From NCBI GenBank assembly GCA_035517775.1, contig DATIYF010000012.1, positions 9,900 to 73,899 of the forward strand: a stretch of 64,000 nt of DNA, written 5' to 3'. The notes beneath the pieces were generated by a model. That model was not told the DNA's origin, did no database searches, and saw only the letters and a list, made by a program, of their open reading frames with translations. Each line of letters begins with the position of its first letter. The stretch's first letter is position 1. This DNA is from DATIYF01 sp035517775. Its GTDB lineage: Bacteria > Acidobacteriota > Terriglobia > Terriglobales > Acidobacteriaceae. Of this stretch, positions 41,786-49,231 are shown one piece after another. Both the position numbers and the translations under genes were made by a program.

Positions 41786-42681
41786 GCGCGATTCGCGTCA
41801 ATCCTTATCCCACCCCTGACCTCTTGGCGGCCCTGGCCGAGAGCCAGCAGCAACAGCAGACCGACCTTCTGCAGCTGGCGACCGGGCGCAAGATCAACCA
41901 GCCCTCGGATGATCCGGCGGGAACGGCCCAGCTCATCCAGAACCTCGATCAGCAGAGCCAGGCGGATTCCTACCAGCGCAGCATGAGCAGCGTAAACGGC
42001 GAGCTTTCGACCGCCGATTCCACACTGAACTCCGTGGTCACGGTCCTGCAGCGCGCCATCTCTCTGGGCACCGAAGGCGCCAACGGCACGCTCTCCGATG
42101 CCGACCGGCTTTCGGTCGCGAGTGAGGTACAAGGCATCCAGGCGCAGCTTTTGAGCCTGGCCAACACCTCTTATCAGGGGCATTACATCTTTTCCGGCAC
42201 CGCCCAGACCCAGCCGTTCGTGGCCGATAGCACTCAGCCTTCGGGCGTGCGTTATGACGGCAACACCGACGTTAACAGCGTCAGCATCGGGAATGGCTAC
42301 TCCCTGCAAGTCAACCTGCCGGGCTCGCAGATCTTCTCCACCCCCAGTCCCAGCGTCTTTCAGTCCATTCAGGATTTGATCAACGCGCTGCAGTCCAACA
42401 CCAACATTGGAACCGCGGTCAACGAAGTCAGCGTCGCCTACAGCCACGTGAACGCGGTGCGCGTGTTTTACGGCAACGGCATGAACCAGATCACTGACCA
42501 GCAAACCAATCTCAACTCAGTGTCAGTGAACCTGAGCAGCCAGGAAAACACCATCGCCGGGGCTGACCTGGCCACGGTCATCAGCAATCTGGTGAATTCG
42601 CAGACCTCGCGCCAGGCCACGCTGCAGGCCATCGGCCAGACCTCGCAGCTGAATCTGTTCAACTACCTCCCGCCGCAGTAA
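41782..42681 (+). CDS. flgL: Hook-filament junction protein FlgL (HAP3)
   Basis: 299 residues. It opens with SAIRVNPYPTPDLLAALAES and carries LLQLATGRKINQPSDDPAGT, the flagellin/FlgL N-terminal helix; the C-terminus shows ENTIAGADLATVISNLVNSQ and TSRQATLQAIGQTSQLNLFN. It overlaps flgK by 4 bp and ends the long plus-strand flagellar series. Confidence 0.93.
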   Translation: MSAIRVNPYPTPDLLAALAESQQQQQTDLLQLATGRKINQPSDDPAGTAQLIQNLDQQSQADSYQRSMSSVNGELSTADSTLNSVVTVLQRAISLGTEGANGTLSDADRLSVASEVQGIQAQLLSLANTSYQGHYIFSGTAQTQPFVADSTQPSGVRYDGNTDVNSVSIGNGYSLQVNLPGSQIFSTPSPSVFQSIQDLINALQSNTNIGTAVNEVSVAYSHVNAVRVFYGNGMNQITDQQTNLNSVSVNLSSQENTIAGADLATVISNLVNSQTSRQATLQAIGQTSQLNLFNYLPPQ

Positions 42682-42791
42682 AGACCCGCGGAAGGCCAAA
42701 GGTGGCTTGTGATGCGCCTGTTGTTCAGGATCAAGGCTGACTTTCGCGGCGCGGCTACCCATCATCCTTGCCACGGCAACCCTGACCAGGC

Positions 42792-43142
42792 TCATAGTAT
42801 CTTGCGCCGGCCCTCCGCCCAGGCCGAGGCCGCGGCCAGATGGGCCCGAATGCCTTCCAGCCGCGCTTTTTCTGAGAGCATGCGCTCTTGCACCCGCGGC
42901 AACAGGAGTTCCAACCGCTGCACATTTTCGCGATAAGCGGAAACTTCCTTTTCGAATTCGGGAGTGGGCGCCTGCGAGCCTGAGTTCAGGCATTGGCCCG
43001 CCGCCTGCAAGTCGGAGAGGATGCCCGTCAGCACCGGGGGCAGGATAGCGGCAGAATCAATGGGTTCGGCCTGCCAGCGGCTGAGCACGCCGCGCAGCTT
43101 TTCATTGATCGCGCCCAGGGCTTCGGCGGCCGGAATGGACAT
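42792..43142 (-). CDS. FliT-like small chaperone downstream of fliS
   Basis: 116 residues from ATG 43142, which overlaps the fliS stop by 1 base (TGATG) and has GGAGAGG upstream; the longer frame reads into fliS. Helical throughout, with a charged C-terminal coiled coil (EKEVSAYRENVQRLELLLPR; RMLSEKARLEGIRAHLAAAS). FliT, the FliD chaperone, is often encoded right after fliS and has the same size and helical build. Sequence signatures are too weak to name it firmly. Confidence 0.6.
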   Translation of the reverse strand: MSIPAAEALGAINEKLRGVLSRWQAEPIDSAAILPPVLTGILSDLQAAGQCLNSGSQAPTPEFEKEVSAYRENVQRLELLLPRVQERMLSEKARLEGIRAHLAAASAWAEGRRKIL

Positions 43143-43570
43143 CAGCCTCTCCAGTGGGAGCGCGGGCCAGGCGCTTGCGCCTCTCGCGCCGGAGGCTGGC
43201 TTCCATTCACCGCGCGGTCCACTTCCGTCCACGCTTCCCGCATCTCCAGCAGCACCCCGATCTGCTCCTGCAGCATGGCGGGCGAAGCCTTGGCCTGCGC
43301 CTCCAGCAACCGGGCCCGCAGCGTGGCGTAGAAGCGCATCAGGTTGGGGACTACGTGCCCCTTGACCTCCAGGTTCAGCGTTGTCTGCAGATGGGCAATG
43401 ACCTTCAGCGCATGGTTGAGCTCGCGGGTGCGCGCTTCGATATCACCCGCTTCGATGGCTTTGATCGCTCGCCCCAGGTCGTGAATGATCTGCTCATAAA
43501 GCAGCACCACCAGCTGAACTCCGCTGGCGCCGCGTCCCGCGGCCTGGCGATAAGAAGATCTGGCGTCCAT
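43142..43570 (-). CDS. fliS: Flagellin export chaperone FliS
   Basis: 142 residues. It starts MDARSSYRQAAGRGASGVQL with VVLLYEQIIHDLGRAIKAIE, the FliS signature (LYxxxxxDLxxA). LNHALKVIAHLQTTLNLEVK and LRARLLEAQAKASPAMLQEQ follow. The C-terminal 20 residues are Pro/Arg-rich and extra. FliS binds the C-terminus of flagellin before export. It lies 7 bp after fliD. Confidence 0.92.
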   Translation of the reverse strand: MDARSSYRQAAGRGASGVQLVVLLYEQIIHDLGRAIKAIEAGDIEARTRELNHALKVIAHLQTTLNLEVKGHVVPNLMRFYATLRARLLEAQAKASPAMLQEQIGVLLEMREAWTEVDRAVNGSQPPAREAQAPGPRSHWRG

Positions 43571-43577
43571 CCTCTAC

Positions 43578-45233
43578 CTACAGTCCTGAAGTCAGCACCG
43601 GGGTTGAAGTTTGCCCATTGCTACTGGCCGGATTCAACGAACTGATCACCTGGGTGATGGCTTGCAACAGCAAGGGATACTCCTGCAGGCTGGCGTTGAT
43701 CTGGCTGTACTGCGTGGTCAACTGCTGCTGCTCGTTGGCCAGCTGCGCCTGAAAATTGCTGATGCTGGTGCTAAGCGCCTGCTGCTGCGCGCTGTTCTGC
43801 GCAATATCCACGTTGAGCGCGCCCCCGGTGGGCGAGGTCAGTCCGTTCAGATCAGTCTGAAATTTCTGGGCAAAGCCGGTTCCGCCGGCGTTCTGAAAGA
43901 AGTTCAGGAAGGCCGAAGGATTCGCGGCCAAAGCGCTGCTCAGGCTGGGCTGGTCGGAAGTGGCGGTGGTATTCACAGTGAGCGTGCCATCGTCATTCAT
44001 CTCAATGCCGAGCGACGCCAGGTTCACCAGCCCGCTGTTGCCGGTGATCGAATAAGTTACATCGTTGAGCAGGCTGGACTGGATGGAGCGCAGGGAAAAA
44101 TCGGAGCCCAGCGGCCCCTCATTGTTGGTCGTCGGATCCACCGCATATTGCTGATTGATGTTGCCTACCAGGGAGTTGTAGGCCGAGACGAAATTGTTGA
44201 CGGCATTGGTGATCTGGGTAGTATCGGGGCCGACCGTCAGCTGCACCGGAGTTCCACTGCTGGGGCTGAGAAGGTTCAACGTCACCCCATTAATCACTCC
44301 GGATACAGTGTTGCTCGAGCTGTTGATGTCTATGCCATCTACATTAAGGTTGGCGTTTGTTCCCGCCACTTGATGGAAGGGCAGCGCGGGCGGCGGCGCG
44401 GCCGTGGCAATGGTGAAGGTATCGCCGGCCTTAAAGGCGGTTTTGCCGGCGTTAATCGTGAACGCAATCTGGCCGTCGGAAAATGGCGTTCCCACTGTTG
44501 CCGTGCCCAGGTTGCCCGAAACCGACCCGCTGACAGAAAAATGCGTGGCATCGGTGGCCGTCAGGGTGATGGTTTCCGCCACACTCGACGGGCCGCCGGT
44601 CAGGTTGGTGATGGTTCCATTTCCTGTTCCGCTAAAAGAAGGAGTGCCCGCCGAGCCAATTGAAGCGATGGTCAGATTGCCGGGAATTCCCGAGGTGTTG
44701 CTCAGCAGAGACAGCCGTGTGCCGTTGGCATCGGTCACCACGTTGGCATTTACACCGATGCTGGCCGCATTGATCTGGCTGGCCAACTGCGAAAGCGTTT
44801 CATTGGCAGCGATGGCCACCCGACTGGCCGGGCCGCTTCCCACCTGAATGCTGAGCCCGCCTGCTGACAAATTGCCGGCAATCGGATCGGTATAGGCCAG
44901 GGCAGAGCTGGCCAGATTGGTGACCGTGATCTGATGTGAGGCCGTGGCCGCGACGCTCTGCGCTGTGGCCGTCAACACGCTTGGCTGTGAGGAAGCCGCG
45001 CTTAAGGCGGTAAGAGTGCCGGCCGGGTCTGCCAGGGCCTGCACCGCCGTCGCCAGATTGGTGAGATTGTTGTTGATGCCCAGCAGCAGCCCCTGCTGCG
45101 TAGAAAGCGTGGTCTGCTCGTTCTGCCACTCCGTCAGCGGGCCGCTCTGGTCGGAAAGAATCTGCTGCACCAGTGTGGAGACGTCAAAGCCGCTTCCCGA
45201 AAGCAGCGTAAACGGATTTAAACTGACCGACAT
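43578..45233 (-). CDS. fliD: Flagellar filament cap protein FliD (HAP2)
   Basis: 551 residues. It starts MSVSLNPFTLLSGSGFDVST with LVQQILSDQSGPLTEWQNEQ and ends with a coiled coil (QQQALSTSISNFQAQLANEQ; QQLTTQYSQINASLQEYPLL). The central part has the FliD pattern INGVTLNLLSPSSGTPVQLT. Residues about 195-278 carry an ~80-residue module nearly shared with FlgE of this window (DATHFSVSGSVSGNLGTATV against DATHFSVSGSVSGALGTATV). The pentamer or hexamer cap guides flagellin folding at the tip. Confidence 0.95.
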   Translation of the reverse strand: MSVSLNPFTLLSGSGFDVSTLVQQILSDQSGPLTEWQNEQTTLSTQQGLLLGINNNLTNLATAVQALADPAGTLTALSAASSQPSVLTATAQSVAATASHQITVTNLASSALAYTDPIAGNLSAGGLSIQVGSGPASRVAIAANETLSQLASQINAASIGVNANVVTDANGTRLSLLSNTSGIPGNLTIASIGSAGTPSFSGTGNGTITNLTGGPSSVAETITLTATDATHFSVSGSVSGNLGTATVGTPFSDGQIAFTINAGKTAFKAGDTFTIATAAPPPALPFHQVAGTNANLNVDGIDINSSSNTVSGVINGVTLNLLSPSSGTPVQLTVGPDTTQITNAVNNFVSAYNSLVGNINQQYAVDPTTNNEGPLGSDFSLRSIQSSLLNDVTYSITGNSGLVNLASLGIEMNDDGTLTVNTTATSDQPSLSSALAANPSAFLNFFQNAGGTGFAQKFQTDLNGLTSPTGGALNVDIAQNSAQQQALSTSISNFQAQLANEQQQLTTQYSQINASLQEYPLLLQAITQVISSLNPASSNGQTSTPVLTSGL

Positions 45234-45605
45234 CTATTCGCCTTTTGCCGGTTCAACGGAAGTTGCGGCTTCGCCGGCCTGCTCTTGCGCCCGTTGCAGG
45301 GTCTCGCGGATCTGGTGGACCAGGCTGAGTATCTGTGCGTCCGGCATCTGCAGAATCAGGCTCCCCGACTGCTGGTCCAGGAATTGATAAACCATAATGT
45401 AATCCGCCAGCGGCGTGTCCCACTGCACCCGCACCTCATCCTGCGGGAACTCGGGTACCGGCGCCGCCGCTTTTTGCGCGGGCGCTTGCCGGCTGGAGCT
45501 TCTCTCTAAATCCGCCGTTTGCGCCCGTGGTGGCACCGCCTGAGTTTTGCTCTCCGGCGTTTGCGGGTCGCTCCCAGGTGGTTCTCTTACCGGGCCCACG
45601 TTCAT
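45234..45605 (-). CDS. flaG: FlaG-family protein
   Basis: 123 residues. The N-terminal 55 residues are disordered and Pro/Gln-rich. The C-terminal part (EVRVQWDTPLADYIMVYQFL, DQQSGSLILQMPDAQILSLV, HQIRETLQ) matches the FlaG domain. FlaG proteins influence filament length in several bacteria. It directly abuts fliD and starts 12 bp after the fliC terminator region. Confidence 0.88.
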   Translation of the reverse strand: MNVGPVREPPGSDPQTPESKTQAVPPRAQTADLERSSSRQAPAQKAAAPVPEFPQDEVRVQWDTPLADYIMVYQFLDQQSGSLILQMPDAQILSLVHQIRETLQRAQEQAGEAATSVEPAKGE

Positions 45606-45616
45606 ACCAAGCTACC

Positions 45617-45652
45617 TTGAAAAAAGAAGGGAGGCAGCGCCGGCTGCCTCCC
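45617..45652 (-). terminator. Strong Rho-independent terminator after fliC
   Basis: On the minus strand, GGGAGGCAGC pairs perfectly with GCTGCCTCCC across a 4-base loop (stem 45629-45652) and is followed by TTCTTTTTT. It lies 14 bp after the fliC stop and before flaG-fliD-fliS, so it should separate high fliC output from the downstream genes. Confidence 0.93.
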
Positions 45653-45665
45653 TGTAATGCCGGCC

Positions 45666-47861
45666 TTACTGCAGCAGCTTGAGCACGATCTGCTGCTGCT
45701 GGTTGGCCTGGGCCAGAGCGGCAATGCCGGTCTGTTCCAGGATGGAGTACTTGGTCAGGTTAGCCACGGCGGTTGGAATGTCCGCGGCCGTGATGGTGTT
45801 TTCCGCCGAAGTCAGGTTCTGCACCTGGCTGTTGAGCACGTTGCTGGCGGCGGTGAGCCGGTTGACGCTCGCGCCCAATGTGCCGCGCACGCTGGCGATG
45901 TTTGCGATGGCCGCGTTGATCTGGGTCAGCGCGGTTTGCGCGTCCGTTTGCGAGCTCAGGTCGGTGACGGCCAGGTCCACGGCGTTGCCGCCGGTGCCGT
46001 TGGTGATCCCGCTGGTAGCCAATGCTCCAATGGTGACCCCGATCTGGCTGGACCCGATGCCGGTTGAGTCGCTCAGGAAAATGTTGGTGATGGTTGAACC
46101 GGTTTGCGAGGGATTGCTGAACGCTCCCAGCACCGTCTCGGTCGTGGTGGAGTTCACTGCAAGGTTGCCGCTGCTCTTGGGATCCACCACCACCAGCTCT
46201 CCGGAGCTGATGTAGGCCTGGAGGCCGGCAGCATCCGTAGAAGGATTGCTGATGGCGCTGATCAGGTCCCCAACCGTGGACGCGGCCCCGGCGGTGAAGG
46301 TGAAGGTCTTGCCCCCGGCCGTGAAGCTGGTCACAGCTCCGTTGGTAAGAGCTGTACTCGCGGTCAGCGGAGTCGAGGCCCCGCCACTGCTCACCAGTTC
46401 ATTGGGGTTGGTGGTGGTTGTCCCTGTCGTCGTGGGTGTGGTGAAATCCGTGGGAGCGCCAGAGACCGGAGCACCCAGGACGGTATCCGTAGTCGAGACG
46501 TTGATGTCGCCGCGGTTCAACGGATCGGTGACTTCCAGGGTTCCGCTGACCAATGCCGCCTTGGCCCCCACCGTGGTATCGGCGTTGATGGCGTTGATCA
46601 GGTCCTGCACGGTCGAGGTTGCAGCCGCGTTGGTGGTAAATCCGCCCAGCGTGCTGTTGGTGAGATCGGCAAAGGCAGTGGTAAAGTCCGCGCCCGTGGT
46701 CAGGCCGGTACTGGCCGCGCCGGTGACAATCCCGGTGCCCGAGAGATCGGTAATCTGCAAATGTCCGCCCACGATGGCCGCGCCGTACTGGGCGGCGCCA
46801 TTGGTATCACCAGCCCCACTCACCGTGATATTGGCCGTACTGGCCCCGGTGGTGATGGCGGTGATCAGCTCCGTGATGTTTGAGCCTCCGGCTCCGACCG
46901 TGTAAGTGGTTGCGCCGGTGCCTCTGGTGATCGTAAACACATCCGTCGCAGCCAGAGCAGTTGCGCCGGTCACCGTGGCCGAGGCGCTGGTCACCACGTT
47001 GGTGTTGGCTTCGGTCGCGGCCAGGTCGCCGTTTCCATTGAGGTCGGTCACTTGCAGGTTGCCGCCTGCGAGCACCGCCTGATAGCCGGCATGGCTGGCA
47101 TCGGTGCCGCCCACGGTAATGCTGCCTCCGCTGGTGCCGGTGTTGATGGCGGTGAGCAGGGCGCCGACGTTGGTGGCGGCCGTGGCGGTGTAGGTGCTCG
47201 TGCCGGTGCCGCGCGTCAAGGTCAGCACATCTCCCGCCGCCACAGCAGTGGCGGCCGTGAGCCCGGTGCCGGCGCCGGTGATCTCGTTCGGGTTGGCGCC
47301 AGAGGTGGTGCCCGCGGTGTAGGTGAAAGTCTGGCCGCCGGCGCTGACCGTGGTGGTATCGCCCGGGGTCAGAACTGTGCCCAGGCTCAACGTGCCCGCC
47401 GCTGCCGGACTGTCCTGCGCGTTGAGATTGGGGGCTGAGCCGCTGTGAAAGACGGCTTGACCGTTATAGGTAGTGGAACTGCCGATGCGGTCAATTTCCG
47501 CCAGGATGGAAGCATACTCAGCTTGCAGCGCGGTGCGCTGCGGGTCGGAGACCGTGCCCGTGGCCGACTCGGTGGCCAGGGTGATGGCGCGGTTGAGCAG
47601 GTTCGTCACCTGAGCCAGAGCGCCGTCTGCCAGTTGCAGCTCGCCGACTCCGTTGTTGGCATTGCTGACCGACTGTGTGAGGGCGGTGATGTTGGCCTGC
47701 AACCCATTGGCGATAGCCAGGCCGGCGGCATCATCCGCGCCAGTATTGATGCGCGACCCTGAAGACAACTGCGCCAGCGTGCTTTGCAGGGCGGAATTGG
47801 TCAGGGTAAGTTGGTTCTCCGCCGCCAGGGACGGAATATTGTTGAGAATGCCAAGTGCCAT
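45666..47861 (-). CDS. fliC: Flagellin FliC, large, with repeated surface modules
   Basis: 731 residues. The conserved D0/D1 N-terminus (MALGILNNIPSLAAENQLTL; QLSSGSRINTGADDAAGLAI) and C-terminus (RGTLGASVNRLTAASNVLNS; ENTITAADIPTAVANLTKYS; QTGIAALAQANQQQQIVLKL) are complete. About 450 central residues (160-610) are Thr/Gly/Ala-rich and consist of several related units with the recurring pattern FTxTxG...I..LI.AI......L..G.L.VTD...G. These should form surface D2/D3-like domains. It is transcribed from a sigma28 promoter at 47977-48003. Confidence 0.96.
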   Translation of the reverse strand: MALGILNNIPSLAAENQLTLTNSALQSTLAQLSSGSRINTGADDAAGLAIANGLQANITALTQSVSNANNGVGELQLADGALAQVTNLLNRAITLATESATGTVSDPQRTALQAEYASILAEIDRIGSSTTYNGQAVFHSGSAPNLNAQDSPAAAGTLSLGTVLTPGDTTTVSAGGQTFTYTAGTTSGANPNEITGAGTGLTAATAVAAGDVLTLTRGTGTSTYTATAATNVGALLTAINTGTSGGSITVGGTDASHAGYQAVLAGGNLQVTDLNGNGDLAATEANTNVVTSASATVTGATALAATDVFTITRGTGATTYTVGAGGSNITELITAITTGASTANITVSGAGDTNGAAQYGAAIVGGHLQITDLSGTGIVTGAASTGLTTGADFTTAFADLTNSTLGGFTTNAAATSTVQDLINAINADTTVGAKAALVSGTLEVTDPLNRGDINVSTTDTVLGAPVSGAPTDFTTPTTTGTTTTNPNELVSSGGASTPLTASTALTNGAVTSFTAGGKTFTFTAGAASTVGDLISAISNPSTDAAGLQAYISSGELVVVDPKSSGNLAVNSTTTETVLGAFSNPSQTGSTITNIFLSDSTGIGSSQIGVTIGALATSGITNGTGGNAVDLAVTDLSSQTDAQTALTQINAAIANIASVRGTLGASVNRLTAASNVLNSQVQNLTSAENTITAADIPTAVANLTKYSILEQTGIAALAQANQQQQIVLKLLQ
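46119..47234 (-). repeat. Repeated flagellin surface modules (about four)
   Basis: Related protein units occupy residues about 210-300, 306-390, 404-465 and 508-581. Each has a threonine-rich strand, an (L/I)(L/I)xAI helix and a (G)xLxVTD strand. The first two are the closest pair (DVLTLTRGTGTSTYT and DVFTITRGTGATTYT). Confidence 0.8.
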
Positions 47862-47885
47862 GTCTGTTTCTCCTTCGGTTGAGTT

Positions 47886-47907
47886 GGTTCCGTCCTACCG
47901 GGGAACC
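47886..47907 (-). promoter_or_regulatory. Stem-loop with GGA loop in the fliC leader
   Basis: On the fliC transcript, GGTTCC and GGAACC form a perfect 6-bp stem around a 10-base loop that contains AGGA. A second stem (47910-47929, CTCC-AA against TTGGGAG) precedes it. GGA in a hairpin loop near a ribosome site is the pattern bound by CsrA; no csrA gene is in the window. Confidence 0.4.
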
Positions 47908-47976
47908 GCCTCCCAAAGAGCACTTGGAGACGTTCCACTCGTTCGCCCACGGAACCTGGTTGTCTTGCAATAGCTC

Positions 47977-48003
47977 CCATCGGCAGATTGCGTGCAGGCT
48001 TTA
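47977..48003 (-). promoter_or_regulatory. Predicted sigma28 promoter of fliC
   Basis: Reading the minus strand, TAAA (48003-48000), 15 bases, then GCCGATGG (47984-47977). This gives perfect -35, exact spacing and six of eight -10 bases of the FliA consensus, with an identical -10 at the cheW promoter. The leader is about 110 bases. Confidence 0.8.
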
Positions 48004-48061
48004 GCGCAACTCCTCTCAAACCCGCTTAGTACCTCCGTAATGACGCTTGCCGGTCTCGCCA

Positions 48062-48089
48062 TAATCGGCATTTCTTCCCCGCCCGATTA
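48062..48089 (-). promoter_or_regulatory. Possible second, upstream sigma28-like promoter of fliC
   Basis: On the minus strand TAAT (48089-48086), 16 bases, then GCCGATTA (48069-48062): seven of eight -10 bases but a spacer one base too long. The complementary strand reads TAAT-N16-GCCATAAT, so the same patch could also serve flbD-motA-motB. Weak. Confidence 0.35.
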
Positions 48090-48142
48090 CGCCAGAAGGG
48101 CGCTGCTGCCTTGCATTCGACCTACGCCCGGAGTACGCCGCG

Positions 48143-48427
48143 ATGATTCAACTGACTCGCCTGAACAATCAGCCTTTGACCATCAATTCCGACCTCATCA
48201 AGTTTGTCGAGAAATCTCCCGACACCCTCATCACTTTGCTGAACGGCGAAAAAATCCTGGTGCGCGAGAGCCCGGTCCAGGTTCGTAACCGGATCATTGA
48301 GTTCCGGCGCGCGGTGCTGCAAGGCATCTTTCCCCTGCGCGATCAGCTGCCCGCGGTGGCGGCCGCGATCGGGCAAAGCGGGCCGGCGGCGCCAGCACAA
48401 GATGACGAAGGCCAGAGCGAAAGGTAA
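48143..48427 (+). CDS. flbD: FlbD-family flagellar protein
   Basis: 94 residues. The core MIQLTRLNNQPLTINSDLIK with FVEKSPDTLITLLNGEKILV is the FlbD (FlbEF) family, which is found in many phyla next to motA-motB. Its biochemical role is unclear; it is not the Caulobacter sigma54 regulator of the same name. The gene precedes motA by 6 bp. It is divergent from fliC across a 281-bp control region. Confidence 0.9.
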   Translation: MIQLTRLNNQPLTINSDLIKFVEKSPDTLITLLNGEKILVRESPVQVRNRIIEFRRAVLQGIFPLRDQLPAVAAAIGQSGPAAPAQDDEGQSER

Positions 48428-48433
48428 GGGCGC

Positions 48434-49231
48434 GTGGATAAGTCCAGTTGGGGAGGAGTTCTGCTGGCGCTGGGCGGCATCCTTGGCGGGCTGCTGCTCG
48501 AAGGCGGGCGGCTTTCCCAGGTGCTGCAGCCCACCGCCGCGCTCATCGTCTTCGGCGGCACGCTGGGCGCCGTGCTCCTGCAGTTTCCCCTGCGGGTGGT
48601 GCTGGCCGCGCTCCGCCAATTAGTCGAGGTGTTCGTTGAGCCCCGCCGCGACCCCCAGGGGCGCATTCGGGAGCTGGTCCGCTACGCCTACCAGGCCCGC
48701 CGTGAAGGCATCGTTTCGCTCGATGGCGAGATGGAGAAAATTCACGAACCATTCCTGAAGAAGGCGCTCATGCTGGCCGTTGACGGCACCGAGCCGCAGG
48801 AGTTGCGCAAGATGATGGAGCTCGAGCTCGATAACCACGCCGAGCACGAAGAGGCAATCCCCTTGGTCTTCGAGTCGGCCGGCGGCTTCTCCCCTACCAT
48901 CGGCATTATCGGCGCGGTGCTCGGTCTGATTCAGGTCATGCAACACCTGGATAGGATTGACGAAGTCGGACGCGGCATTGCGGTGGCCTTCGTGGCCACC
49001 ATCTACGGGGTGGGCGCGGCCAACCTTTTCTTTCTTCCTTCCGCCGGCAAGCTCAGGATTCGCATTCGCGAGGTCCAGGTCATTCGCGAGATGACGCTGG
49101 AAGGCGTCATCTCGATTCTCGAGGGCATGAATCCCCGCATGCTGGAAATCAAGCTGCTCGCCTATCTTGCCCAGGCCAAAGCCCCTGCCATCAAAGCGGA
49201 AAGCGCCCGGAAGGCGGCCGCAGGCAAATGA
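48434..49231 (+). CDS. motA: Stator protein MotA
   Basis: 265 residues from a GTG start. Four membrane helices lie at about 7-22, 34-52, 150-172 and 185-205. The large cytoplasmic loop has charged residues that contact FliG (LVRYAYQARREGIVSLDGEM). The channel region ESAGGFSPTIGIIGAVLGLI includes the conserved Pro, and VAFVATIYGVGAANLFFLP follows. With MotB it forms the proton-driven stator. It overlaps motB by 4 bp. Confidence 0.95.
   Translation: MDKSSWGGVLLALGGILGGLLLEGGRLSQVLQPTAALIVFGGTLGAVLLQFPLRVVLAALRQLVEVFVEPRRDPQGRIRELVRYAYQARREGIVSLDGEMEKIHEPFLKKALMLAVDGTEPQELRKMMELELDNHAEHEEAIPLVFESAGGFSPTIGIIGAVLGLIQVMQHLDRIDEVGRGIAVAFVATIYGVGAANLFFLPSAGKLRIRIREVQVIREMTLEGVISILEGMNPRMLEIKLLAYLAQAKAPAIKAESARKAAAGK

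Noticed and set aside
47862..48142. c-di-GMP-I (GEMM) riboswitch upstream of fliC
   Set aside because: The leader contains GCCGATGG and some G-rich stems, but the GACGCAAAGCC and GGUAGGUAGCGGGGUUA core elements are absent. GCCGATGG is better explained as a sigma28 -10 box.
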